64,000 bases of DNA, from assembly GCA_964507325.1 (NCBI GenBank), contig CAZDQL010000026.1:1-64000 (forward strand), given 5' to 3'. Positions 31,362-40,216 of this stretch are shown in pieces (within the stretch, counting starts at the first letter, position 1; each line of letters begins with the position of its first letter). The position numbers and the translations under genes are program-made. The notes under the pieces are model-generated. The model saw only the letters and a list, made by a program, of their open reading frames with translations. It did no database searches and was not told the origin of the DNA. The DNA comes from CAZDQL01 sp964507325. Lineage in GTDB: Bacteria > Planctomycetota > UBA1135 > GCA-002686595.

Positions 31362-32345
31362 GTGGGGGAGCCGCAGACGTCCGATCGCCTCGCCCGCGCG
31401 GCGGAAGTGATCCAACTCGAGTCCGCCGCCATCGCGCGGCTGGAGGAGTTCCTCGACGAGCGCTTCTCCGACGCCGTGGGGCTCGTGCTCGCCTGTGAGG
31501 GGCAGGTGGTGGTGACCGGCATGGGCAAGGCGGGGTTGGTGGGGGCCAAGATCTCCTCGACCCTGGCCAGCACCGGCACCCCCTCCATCTGCCTGCACCC
31601 CGCCGAGGCGCTGCACGGCGACCTCGGGCGGCTGCGCCCCCAGGACCTCTTGCTCGCCCTGTCGAACTCGGGGGAGACCGCCGAGGTGAGCCAGATCGTG
31701 GCGGTCGCCAAGAAGATCGGCGCCAAGGTGCTGGGGGTCACCGGCCGTCCCGATTCGAGCCTCGGCACCCTGGCGGACTGCGTGCTCGATATCGGCCCGG
31801 TGGAGGAGGCCTGCCCCCTCAAGCTGGCCCCCACCGCCTCCACCTCGGCCATGCTGGTCCTGGGCGACGCCCTGGCGATGGTGGTGCTCTCCGAGCGCGG
31901 CTTCGACCGCGAGGACTTCGCGCGCTTCCACCCCGCCGGCTCCCTCGGCCGGCGCCTCCTGACCGTGGCCGAGGTGATGCGCAAGGGCGATGAGCTGCCG
32001 TTGGTCACCGGCGAGCTCTCGATCGGGGCGGTCCTGATCGAGACCTCCGGCACCCCCGGACGCCCCGGGGCGGCGCTGATCGTCGATGGAGCCGGCCGGC
32101 TGGAGGGGATCTTCACCGACGGCGACTTGCGCCGGCTCCTGGAGGGTGGGGACTTCGCCGTGATGGAGGACCCGGTGCGCGAGCACCAGGTGCGCAACCC
32201 CAAGACCCTCACCCCCGGTCAACTCGTCGAGGAGGCCCACCACCTCCTGCGTGAACACCGCATCGACCAAGCCCCGGTCATCGACTCGGAGGGCCTGCCC
32301 GTGGGCCTGGTCGACGTCCAGGACCTCTTGGACATCGGAATCTGA
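31362..32345 (+). CDS. kdsD: Arabinose-5-phosphate isomerase (SIS + CBS)
   Basis: A 327-residue enzyme converting ribulose-5-P to arabinose-5-P for KDO synthesis. The SIS domain has VVVTGMGKAGLVGAKISSTL, HGDLGRL and LALSNSGETAE; TASTSAMLVLGDALA ends it. Two CBS domains follow (LIVDGAGRLEGIFTDGDLRR, DQAPVIDSEGLPVGLVDVQDLL). I chose the GTG at 31362, preceded by AGGAG, over an in-frame upstream ATG. It leads kdsD-kdsC-lpt, showing LPS biogenesis. Confidence 0.93.
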   Translation: MGEPQTSDRLARAAEVIQLESAAIARLEEFLDERFSDAVGLVLACEGQVVVTGMGKAGLVGAKISSTLASTGTPSICLHPAEALHGDLGRLRPQDLLLALSNSGETAEVSQIVAVAKKIGAKVLGVTGRPDSSLGTLADCVLDIGPVEEACPLKLAPTASTSAMLVLGDALAMVVLSERGFDREDFARFHPAGSLGRRLLTVAEVMRKGDELPLVTGELSIGAVLIETSGTPGRPGAALIVDGAGRLEGIFTDGDLRRLLEGGDFAVMEDPVREHQVRNPKTLTPGQLVEEAHHLLREHRIDQAPVIDSEGLPVGLVDVQDLLDIGI

Positions 32346-32349
32346 TCCC

Positions 32350-32895
32350 GTGGACCCGCAACCCGCCCGCGGCCTCGACGCCGACCTGCGCCAGCGGCTG
32401 GCGGCGATCGAGCTGGTGGTCCTCGACGTCGACGGCGTCCTGACCGACGGGGGCGTGGTCTACGTGGATGGAGAGGAGGCCCAGCGCTTCGACGTCAAGG
32501 ACGGAGCGGGCCTCGCCTGGTTGCGCCGGGAGGGGGTCCACCAGGCCTGGATCACCGGTCGCGGCTGCGACGCGACCCGCCGGCGCGCCGAGGAACTGGG
32601 CGCGCTCCTGCACACCGGAGTCCGGGGCAAGGAGGAAGTGCTGGCGCAGGTGCAACGCGACCTCGGGGTGAGCCCCGAGGCCACCCTCGCCATGGGCGAC
32701 GACCTGCCCGACCTGGCCCTGGCCGCTCGCGCGGCGGTCTTCGTGGCGCCCGCCGACGCCCGTCCCGAAGTGCGCGCCCGCGCCGATCTCGTGACCCGTG
32801 CCCGCGGCGGGCGAGGAGCCGTGCGCGAGCTAGCCGAGGCGCTGCTCGACGCCCGCGGGCGCTGGCAGTCGATCGTGGACGGCGCCGGCGGATGA
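32350..32895 (+). CDS. kdsC: KDO-8-phosphate phosphatase
   Basis: A 181-residue HAD phosphatase of the KdsC type with the nucleophile motif LDVDGVLTDGG and the metal motif GDDLPDLAL; it lacks a cap, as usual for the tetrameric family. It makes KDO from KDO-8-P. The start is GTG at 32350, 5 bases after kdsD. Its stop overlaps the lpt fusion start as ATGA. Confidence 0.92.
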   Translation: MDPQPARGLDADLRQRLAAIELVVLDVDGVLTDGGVVYVDGEEAQRFDVKDGAGLAWLRREGVHQAWITGRGCDATRRRAEELGALLHTGVRGKEEVLAQVQRDLGVSPEATLAMGDDLPDLALAARAAVFVAPADARPEVRARADLVTRARGGRGAVRELAEALLDARGRWQSIVDGAGG

Positions 32896-35800
32896 GGCCC
32901 TTCCTCGTCTTCTTCGCGGTCCTGGTCCTGGGGGCCCTGGCCCTCTGGTGGGGGGAGCGCGCGAGTCGACCCCGCTCCCAGCCTACTCCCGCGCCCCCCC
33001 CTTCCGAGCAGGCGCCCGAGCAGACCGAGCAGCCCGAGGCGCCCAGAGAGGACCCCCCCGCAGAGACGCAGGGGCAGGATCGGCCGCGCCTCTTCCTGCG
33101 CGGACGCCAGGAGCTCGACATCTTCGCCGAGGGCATCGGGCGCCAGCCCCGCCAGCACCACGTGGAGGGGCGCTTCGAGCCCCTCGACGCCGACGGGGTG
33201 CGCTACCGGGTGAGCGAGCTCAGGGTCGAGACCTTCGACCGCGAGGGCACCCTGGTCGAGCGGGTCGTCGCCGCCCGGGCGCGCTTCGACCTGGACGTCG
33301 AATTCGACCAGGGGAACGCCCTGGGCAGCGTGCGCATCTCCGACGGGGGCCGCATCGAGCTCGAGGAGGTGACCGTCGAACGCGCGCTGGGGCACCCCCT
33401 CGCCCCCCTCGTCTTCGAAGCGCCCCGCCTCGAGACCTTCCTGGACCAGGACCGACTGCGTTCGATCGGCGACGAGCGCGTGACGATCACCGGTCGCGGC
33501 CTCGCCGGGGGGGGGCAGGGGCTCGACTTCCTGGGGAAGACGGGCTTCCTGGCCCTGGAGCGCGGTGGCCAGGTGACCCTCGACCGGGAGGGCCGCGGAG
33601 CCGCCGCCGAGTTCTCCACCACCGCCGGCGGCCCCCTCGAGTTGGAGCGCGTAGGGGACCCGGCGGAGGGACGCCTCGAGCTGCGGGCCCGGGAGGGGGG
33701 CCGCCTCGTCCTGCGGGACGACCCGACGGTCCAGGTCGACGCGCACACGCTGCGCGTCACCGGTCGCACCGTCGACGGCCGCACGCTCCTCGAGCGGGGA
33801 GATGCCGAGGGGGAGGTGGTGGCCCTGCGCGGCCCGGACCGCTATTCGGGGAACAGCGCCCACATCGACATCGGCCCCCAGGGCGAGATCGAGCGCCTGA
33901 TCCTGGACCAGGAGCCGGAAGCGCGGGTGCAGCTCGAGGCCAGCGGGGGGGGCAGCGTCACCGTCGTGGCGCGTGGCCGGGGGCCCCTGACCGCCGAGCT
34001 CGGGGAGGAGCAGGCGCACTTCGAATTGGTAGGGCCCGGTCGCGCCGAGGTGCCCGAGCGCGACCTCGTGATCGAGGCCCAGGGATCCCTCGAGGCGAGC
34101 GGCGCCGCCGACGGCTCCCACGGCGTCCTCTTGGCGCGGGACACGGTGGTCGTCACCGAAGGGGAGAGCCGTCTCGAGACGGAGTCCCTCGACGTGCTCT
34201 TCCTCGCGTCGGGGGGCGAGACGATCGACCTGCAGTGCCTCGGCGCCACGCGGCTGATCGGGCGCGACGAAGCCGGCGCGGCGGTCACCGTCGAGGCGGA
34301 CCAGGAGGCGCGGGTGCGCACCCACGGGGGGCGCTGGGTCGTTCCCCTGGCCCGCGGGGTGCGGGTCAACTCCCTCGGCGAGCGCCCCTTCCGCGCCTTC
34401 GCCGGTCGAGTGCGCGACCTGGATTGGGCCGCCCAGCGCTTCGTCGCCGAGGAGGGGGTGAGTTGGGTGGGGGTCTTCGGCGCGGGGGATGCGACCCGCG
34501 CGGAGATGCGGGGGCCGGATTCGCTCCTCCTGCGCGGCGAGCTCGGCAACCCGGCGCGCGTGCGGGTGCTCCCTCCCCGCGCCGGCCTGGAAGAGATGCC
34601 GGAGGGGGTCGAGGCGGCCTTCTTCCGCGCCCTCGAGATCGACCTGACTCCCGAGGGGATGCAGGCGCGCCGGGAGGTGGTGGGGGAGCTGGAGCTGCCC
34701 GACCGGCGTTGGGAGTTCGAAGTCGGGAGCTGCGAGCTCTCCCTGGCCCCGCCGTCGGAGCCGGACGCGCCGCGCTCCTTCAGCCTGACCGCCGAGGAGG
34801 TGCGCCGCGCGGTGCTCTTCGAGGAGGAGGAGCGCACCACCCTGCGCTGCGACTCCCTGGCGGTGAGCGGGACCCTGCGGGAGGGGCAGCAGGAGGGGCA
34901 GGGGACCGCCGCGGAGCCCGCCTGGGCCGTGGCGATCGGCCGCGTGCGGGCCGACGTCGAGGGGCAGGGAGGAGTGGAGCGCGAGCTGCACGCCCGCGGA
35001 TCGCGGCTGGCTTTCGAAGGGGGCACCGCACGCCTGGCCGCCGATCCCGGAGAGACGGTGCGCGTCTGGGGCCCCCTTCCCAAGAGCGCCGTGCCCTTCG
35101 AGGTGGAGGCGCTCTCCCTCACCTGGAGCGACCAGCACCTCGACGCCCGTCGCCCCAAGGTCACCGTCGAGTCGTTCCTCCTGTCCACGGGCGGCGCCGG
35201 GGAGGGGGCCGGCACCGGCCAGACCATGATCGAAGCGGAGACCTTCCGACTGGACGAGGCGGGGCTGACCTTCACCGGCGAGGTGCTGCTGCAGGGGAGC
35301 GACGAAGCGGGTATCCCGATCCGTTTGAACGCCGGGCTGGTGCACCTCGGCGGCGACTTCCGGGAGCAGGGCGAGGAGCAGGTGAGCTGGACCGGTTCGA
35401 TCGATGCCGTGGTGGCGGAGGGGGACTTCGTCGCGGTCTACGGCGGACTGGCGCTGGTGCGGGGCGCGCGCATGTTCGCCACCCGACGGCGTGCGATCAT
35501 CGAGGGTCGCCCCGGCCGCGAGGCCCTGCTCGACGTGGGGGGGATCGCGACTCGCTCGATGTACCTGGACCTGGACCTGGTGAACTTCCTGGTGACGAGC
35601 GAGCGCGGCGTCATCCAGGCCAGGGAGGACCGCGGGGGGTGGGACCTGGAGTACGCCGCCCTGCGCCCCTACGTGGTGGGGGAGGAGACGCTGATCGCCA
35701 TCGTCGCGCCGCGCTACCACGCCCCCGGCGAGCGGGACGCACGCGCGGACTACGCCTCCGTCTGGATCCACGCCGATGAATGGCGCGCCACCGGACAAGA

Positions 35801-37988
35801 GAGGCTGTGGAGGACTCCGCGGGAGCTCGACGAGCCCGAGTTCGAACCCGGCGCGCGGCGAGCGACGCAGTCCCCGGAACGCCGCGAGCTGGTGGAGAAC
35901 GTCTTCACCAAGCTGCTCTCGGGAGAGCTCAGCCGCTTCGTCAGGGCCGCCTACCTGGAGGGGACGGTGGAGGTGACCGAAAGGGGGGTGACCTCGGCGC
36001 GCGCCTCGTCGGCCTACCTGGACGTGGAGGGGGGGCGCGGCTGGCTCCAGGACGCCGAGCTCGCGGCGCGCATGGACCTCTCCGGTGGGGAGGGACAACA
36101 GCGCGTGCGCATCCGCGCGGGCGAGCTCGTCACGCAGGTAGACGGGTCCCTCGAGGCGCAGGACGCGACCCTCACCACCAGCACCCACGACGAACCGGGG
36201 TACGTGATCGAAACCGGCCACCTTTTGCTCAAGCCGCGCGAGGACGAGGGTTGGAGCTTCTCCGCGCGCCCCAACCGGGTGCGCTTCGCCAGTGGCCTGG
36301 TCCTCCCCCTGCCGCCCTTGGGCAGCATCGTGCTCGACGACGAAGGGGGCTTCGTCGGCATCGAGGACTCCTCCGGCAACGTGCGCACGATCGACGACCT
36401 CACCCTGGGCAACGAGGCGCGCTTCGGCACGACGGTCGGCACCGCCGTGCGCTTCCCGATCGGCGGGCTGGGGCGCGGTTTGGGGGACGTGCTGGGGTTC
36501 GACAAGGGCTCCATTCGCGGCGAGTGGTACACGGAGGGCTCCTACCTGGGGGACCGGGGCCTCCTGGGGGGGGTGGGCCTCGAGCTGCGCGAGCGCAAGA
36601 CGGGGCGCGGGCGCAGCGAGGACTTCTGGCTCAACCTCTACGCCAAGGGGCTCTCCGACGGCGGCGAGGACCGCGGTCTCCTGCGCGTGCCCCAGGAGGA
36701 GCGCGACCGGCTGCGCGTCTGGTACCACGGCCGCGGCCGCTACCCCTTCACCGCCAAGACCTGGCTCGACCTGGCCTTCAGCAGCCAGACCGATCCAGGG
36801 GTGCAGGCGGAGTTCTACCAGTCGGATTTCCAGCGCTACGAGGAGCGCGACAACTACCTGCACCTGCGCAGCGCCGACGGGGCGCGCTACTTCGACGTCA
36901 GCGTGAAGGCGCGCGTGGATTCCTATCGCACCGAGGTCGAGGAGCTGCCTTCGATGGGGCTCTACGGCGGCGAGACGCGCTTCTGGAGCATCGGCGGGGT
37001 GGACCTCCTGTGGGGCGCGAACCTCGACGTCGACGTGCTGCGCCGCCGGGAGGGGGATCTGGCCTACGAGGAGCCCTTCTACGACAGCTTCGGCCAACCC
37101 GACGGCCTGGGAGAGCGGGAGGTGCTGCGCGCGACCACCGCCCACCGCATCTCCGCTCCGCTGCGCACCGGCTGGGGTGGGCTGGTGGCCACGCCCTGGC
37201 TCGAAGGGAACTTCACCGCCTGGGACGAGGGAATCGATCAGGAAGAGGCGCCGACCCGCGCGGCGCTCCTGGGCGGTCTCGACCTCACGACGACCCTGGT
37301 CAAGCGCACCGGCGACGACTTCATCCACACCATCTCGCCCCTGGTGGGGCTGCGCGGCGACCTGGCCATCGAGGAGGAGAACGGCCTGCCGGTGCGCTAC
37401 GACGGCATCGACGATCCCCTCGACGGCGACGAGCTCGAAGTCGGCCTGCGGGCGCTGTGGCTGCGGCCCAAGACCAAGGAACAGCTCGACCTCGAGGTGC
37501 GCAGCCTCCAGCGCCGCGACCGGGCTGAGGGCTTGACCGACTCCGATCAGATCGCGGTGCTTTCCTCGTACCGCACGATCGTGGGGGGGATGCCCTTCGC
37601 CCTGCGCTTCGACGGCCGCTTCGATCCCAGCGCCGGCGAGACGGAGTACGCCCGCAGCACCTTCGCGCTGCGCCCCGACGAGGATCTGATCTTCGAGCTC
37701 TCCCACCGGCGGGCACGCGGCCTCGACGAGGGGGGCATCTTCGAGACCGCCTCCCTCGACACCCGCTGGCGCATCGACCCCAAGTGGGAAATCGAGCTCG
37801 GCCAGGACGTGGCCATCCTGGGCAGCGGCACCCTGCGCAACCACGTCGTCCTACGCCGGTTCGGGGCGGACTTCCTCTTCGAGCTGGAGGTGGAGCACCG
37901 CGCCGGGGAGGGCGGAACGACCTTCAAGGTGAACTTCACTCCCCTCTTCCTCTGGAAGCGCAGACCGTTGGGGATTCTCGAACGCTGA
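32892..37988 (+). CDS. Giant LptC/LptA/LptD-like LPS transport fusion
   Basis: A 1698-residue protein. Residues ~4-24 are one hydrophobic helix (FLVFFAVLVLGALALWW), followed by a Pro/Glu-rich linker to ~60. Then ~1050 residues of repeated beta-strand units of the LptC/OstA type (GxxLxLxxVxxE, with repeated deep acidic turns). From ~1130 to the end is an LptD-like outer-membrane barrel with alternating strands and terminal aromatic pairs; HTISPLVGLRGDLAIE matches LptD style. In Gram-negatives LptC is anchored in the inner membrane, LptA bridges the periplasm and LptD inserts LPS. Here all three appear in one chain. Overlap with kdsC supports the role. If the N-terminal helix is cleaved, the fusion would be LptA-LptD only. 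Confidence 0.85.
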   Translation: MRPFLVFFAVLVLGALALWWGERASRPRSQPTPAPPPSEQAPEQTEQPEAPREDPPAETQGQDRPRLFLRGRQELDIFAEGIGRQPRQHHVEGRFEPLDADGVRYRVSELRVETFDREGTLVERVVAARARFDLDVEFDQGNALGSVRISDGGRIELEEVTVERALGHPLAPLVFEAPRLETFLDQDRLRSIGDERVTITGRGLAGGGQGLDFLGKTGFLALERGGQVTLDREGRGAAAEFSTTAGGPLELERVGDPAEGRLELRAREGGRLVLRDDPTVQVDAHTLRVTGRTVDGRTLLERGDAEGEVVALRGPDRYSGNSAHIDIGPQGEIERLILDQEPEARVQLEASGGGSVTVVARGRGPLTAELGEEQAHFELVGPGRAEVPERDLVIEAQGSLEASGAADGSHGVLLARDTVVVTEGESRLETESLDVLFLASGGETIDLQCLGATRLIGRDEAGAAVTVEADQEARVRTHGGRWVVPLARGVRVNSLGERPFRAFAGRVRDLDWAAQRFVAEEGVSWVGVFGAGDATRAEMRGPDSLLLRGELGNPARVRVLPPRAGLEEMPEGVEAAFFRALEIDLTPEGMQARREVVGELELPDRRWEFEVGSCELSLAPPSEPDAPRSFSLTAEEVRRAVLFEEEERTTLRCDSLAVSGTLREGQQEGQGTAAEPAWAVAIGRVRADVEGQGGVERELHARGSRLAFEGGTARLAADPGETVRVWGPLPKSAVPFEVEALSLTWSDQHLDARRPKVTVESFLLSTGGAGEGAGTGQTMIEAETFRLDEAGLTFTGEVLLQGSDEAGIPIRLNAGLVHLGGDFREQGEEQVSWTGSIDAVVAEGDFVAVYGGLALVRGARMFATRRRAIIEGRPGREALLDVGGIATRSMYLDLDLVNFLVTSERGVIQAREDRGGWDLEYAALRPYVVGEETLIAIVAPRYHAPGERDARADYASVWIHADEWRATGQERLWRTPRELDEPEFEPGARRATQSPERRELVENVFTKLLSGELSRFVRAAYLEGTVEVTERGVTSARASSAYLDVEGGRGWLQDAELAARMDLSGGEGQQRVRIRAGELVTQVDGSLEAQDATLTTSTHDEPGYVIETGHLLLKPREDEGWSFSARPNRVRFASGLVLPLPPLGSIVLDDEGGFVGIEDSSGNVRTIDDLTLGNEARFGTTVGTAVRFPIGGLGRGLGDVLGFDKGSIRGEWYTEGSYLGDRGLLGGVGLELRERKTGRGRSEDFWLNLYAKGLSDGGEDRGLLRVPQEERDRLRVWYHGRGRYPFTAKTWLDLAFSSQTDPGVQAEFYQSDFQRYEERDNYLHLRSADGARYFDVSVKARVDSYRTEVEELPSMGLYGGETRFWSIGGVDLLWGANLDVDVLRRREGDLAYEEPFYDSFGQPDGLGEREVLRATTAHRISAPLRTGWGGLVATPWLEGNFTAWDEGIDQEEAPTRAALLGGLDLTTTLVKRTGDDFIHTISPLVGLRGDLAIEEENGLPVRYDGIDDPLDGDELEVGLRALWLRPKTKEQLDLEVRSLQRRDRAEGLTDSDQIAVLSSYRTIVGGMPFALRFDGRFDPSAGETEYARSTFALRPDEDLIFELSHRRARGLDEGGIFETASLDTRWRIDPKWEIELGQDVAILGSGTLRNHVVLRRFGADFLFELEVEHRAGEGGTTFKVNFTPLFLWKRRPLGILER

Positions 37989-37998
37989 GCGACGAGCC

Positions 37999-38913
37999 AT
38001 GGCCACCTACCGCATCCTGACCTTCGACGGAGGAGGCATCAAAGGCCTCTTCACGGCCACTCTCCTGGAGCGCATCCTGCAGCGCCGGCCGACCCTGCTC
38101 GAGCGGACCGACCTCCTGTCGGGGACCTCCACCGGTGGCATCATCGCCCTGGGCCTGGCAGCCGGAAAGGCGCCGCACACCATGGCCCGCCTCTACCGCG
38201 AGGACGGTCCGAGGATCTTCGACGACTCCTGGTGGGACGACCTGCTCGATCTCGGCAAGGCGGTGGGGGCGGACTACTCGAACAAGGGACTGAAGCGCGT
38301 CCTGAAGCGCGAGTTCGGCAGCACGATCCTGAGCGACCTGGGCATGCGCGTCCTCATCCCGGCCTTCGATCTCGACGCCCCCGCCAAGCGCGGGCGGCCG
38401 CGGGCCTGGAAGCCGAAGTTCTTCCACAACTTCCCCGGGAGGGATTCCGACGGACGGGAGCGGGTGGTCGATGTCGCCCTGCGCACGAGCGCCGCGCCGA
38501 CCTACTTCCCGAGTCACCAGGGCTACATCGACGGCGGCGTGGTCGCCAACAACCCCAGCGTCGCGGCGTTGACGCAGGCGCTGCAGACCGGTGGTTGCAG
38601 CTTGGACGAGGTCTACGTCCTGAGTCTGGGCACCGGCGCCGAGCCGAAGTACCTGGCGGGCAAGCGGCACGACTGGGGCTGGGGCCAGTGGGCGCGCCCC
38701 CTGGTGTCGCTGATGATCAGCGGCTCGATGGGGGTGGCGGACTACCAGTGCAACCAGCTTCTGGGGGACCGCTACCGGCGCGTCAATCCGAACTTCAACC
38801 GCGGGGTGGACTTGGACGACACGTCGCAGTCGACCTTGCGCTACCTGGAGAACCGGGCCAAGGGAGTGCGGCTGACGACGCTTCTGCGCTGGCTGGATCA
38901 AGTAGGATGGTGA
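37999..38913 (+). CDS. Patatin-like phospholipase
   Basis: A 304-residue cytoplasmic lipid acyl hydrolase. It has the oxyanion motif GGGIKG (residues 11-16), nucleophile Ser44 in GTSTG, and the catalytic Asp in DGG near residue 178 with VVANNPS. The rest matches bacterial patatins of ~300 residues. It starts 10 bases after the lpt fusion, so they may be co-transcribed, which would suit lipid turnover in the envelope. Bacterial immune patatins also exist, but no partner system is nearby. Confidence 0.9.
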   Translation: MATYRILTFDGGGIKGLFTATLLERILQRRPTLLERTDLLSGTSTGGIIALGLAAGKAPHTMARLYREDGPRIFDDSWWDDLLDLGKAVGADYSNKGLKRVLKREFGSTILSDLGMRVLIPAFDLDAPAKRGRPRAWKPKFFHNFPGRDSDGRERVVDVALRTSAAPTYFPSHQGYIDGGVVANNPSVAALTQALQTGGCSLDEVYVLSLGTGAEPKYLAGKRHDWGWGQWARPLVSLMISGSMGVADYQCNQLLGDRYRRVNPNFNRGVDLDDTSQSTLRYLENRAKGVRLTTLLRWLDQVGW

Positions 38914-38945
38914 GCGAGCCGCGTTCCTGAACCCGGAGGTTCGTC

Positions 38946-40085
38946 GTGCGCTTCCCGCCGACCTCTTTCTGCCTCGTTCCTCTCCTCGTCGCCGCGGGGT
39001 CCCTCGCCTCGGCTCAGCAGCCTGCGCCGGCAGAGCCGGCACCCACCATCGAGATCGTGTCGTTGCCGCCCTTCGCGGCAGCGGGAAGCCTGGTCGGGCA
39101 GGTGACCGCGCCGCAGCCGGCGCTCTACGAGGTGGCGACGTACATCTTCGTCTCTGGACTGGGTTGGTACGTCAAGCCCACGGCCGCGAACCCCACGGTC
39201 CCGGTCCAATCGAACGGCTCATTCGCGGTCTACATCGGTGCGAACGGCCTCGATCCCTACGCCACGCACTACGTCGTCGCGCTGGTTCGCGCGGGGGTCA
39301 CGCCGCCCATCGCTCTCGGAACGCCGACGCTCCCGCGCAGCAAGCTCTTTCTCGCACGGGATCGGGAAGAGCGCTACGGCCGCACGCTCGACTTCGGGGG
39401 CCACTCCTGGGGGGTGAAGGAGGCGCCACTGCCTGTCGATCCGGGGCAGAACCGCTTCTCGAGCGATCTGAACGACGTCTTCGTCGATCCTCAGGGGCAG
39501 TTGCACCTGAAAGTGCGCTTCCACGCTGGACAGTGGTGGTGCAGCGAGGTGGTGCTCCTCGAGAGCCTCGGCCGCGGGACCTATTGGTTCGTCACGGACT
39601 ACCAGGTCGACACCCTCGATCCGAATCTCACCTTCGGGGCGTTCACCTACGACGACGATGGGTGGGGATCGCCGCATACGGACAACGTCGTCCGCGAGAT
39701 CGACTTCGAGGACTCCCGCTGGGGTGTACCCAGCTCCACCACGAACAGTCAATTCGTCGTCCAACCCTGGTGGAGGCCTTGGAACCTCACGGCCTACACG
39801 ATCCCCGACCTCGGGCCCGATCCCAAGTTGACCCGCTTCCTCGTTTGGGACACGACCGAGCTCGAGTTCGTGACGGCAAGAGGCTGGCACCTGCCCGACG
39901 CCGTCCCCGACGGCGACGTCGTGCTGCGCCGGACCTACGTTCACGATCCGCCGAGCGACCACTACGTACCCAGTCCCGGGAATACGCGTTGGCGCTTCAA
40001 CCTCTGGATCAACACGGGTGGACAACCCTCGAACGGGGCCGAAGCGGAGGTTGTCGTGAGCGACTTCCGGTTCTTTCCGCATTAG
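38946..40085 (+). CDS. Secreted GH16-like concanavalin-fold protein
   Basis: A 379-residue exported protein; the GTG start at 38946 is preceded by GGAGG. Signal peptide to about residue 23. Residues ~30-120 resemble a bacterial Ig-like accessory unit of CAZymes (GSLVGQVTAPQPALYEVATY). The C-terminal ~230 residues have VRFHAGQWWCSEVVLLESLGRG, a beta-jelly-roll, and REIDFEDSRWG, which fits the GH16 E-x-D-x-E motif. It may hydrolyse beta-glucan-type glycans. The motif context is good but not exact, so a lectin-like role is possible. Confidence 0.75.
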   Translation: MRFPPTSFCLVPLLVAAGSLASAQQPAPAEPAPTIEIVSLPPFAAAGSLVGQVTAPQPALYEVATYIFVSGLGWYVKPTAANPTVPVQSNGSFAVYIGANGLDPYATHYVVALVRAGVTPPIALGTPTLPRSKLFLARDREERYGRTLDFGGHSWGVKEAPLPVDPGQNRFSSDLNDVFVDPQGQLHLKVRFHAGQWWCSEVVLLESLGRGTYWFVTDYQVDTLDPNLTFGAFTYDDDGWGSPHTDNVVREIDFEDSRWGVPSSTTNSQFVVQPWWRPWNLTAYTIPDLGPDPKLTRFLVWDTTELEFVTARGWHLPDAVPDGDVVLRRTYVHDPPSDHYVPSPGNTRWRFNLWINTGGQPSNGAEAEVVVSDFRFFPH

Positions 40086-40216
40086 GCCGGGCGACTCAGG
40101 GCTCCAGCGCGACCTTGCGGGACGAGCGCGGGCGGTGTGAGATGGGTGCTCGCTCGAGACCTGCCCCGTCCGGGGTTCTCGGGAGCTCCGGACGCGACCC
40201 ACGTCGGTGATGCGCC

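Noticed and set aside
32460..37844. Minus-strand frame of nearly 1800 codons antisense to the lpt fusion.
   Set aside because: No domain or signal pattern. The plus strand has clear LptD/OstA features and couples with kdsC.
37999..38913. Patatin as a CBASS/antiphage effector.
   Set aside because: No cyclase, sensor or other defence gene is adjacent. The gene follows an LPS transport gene, so envelope lipid metabolism is simpler.
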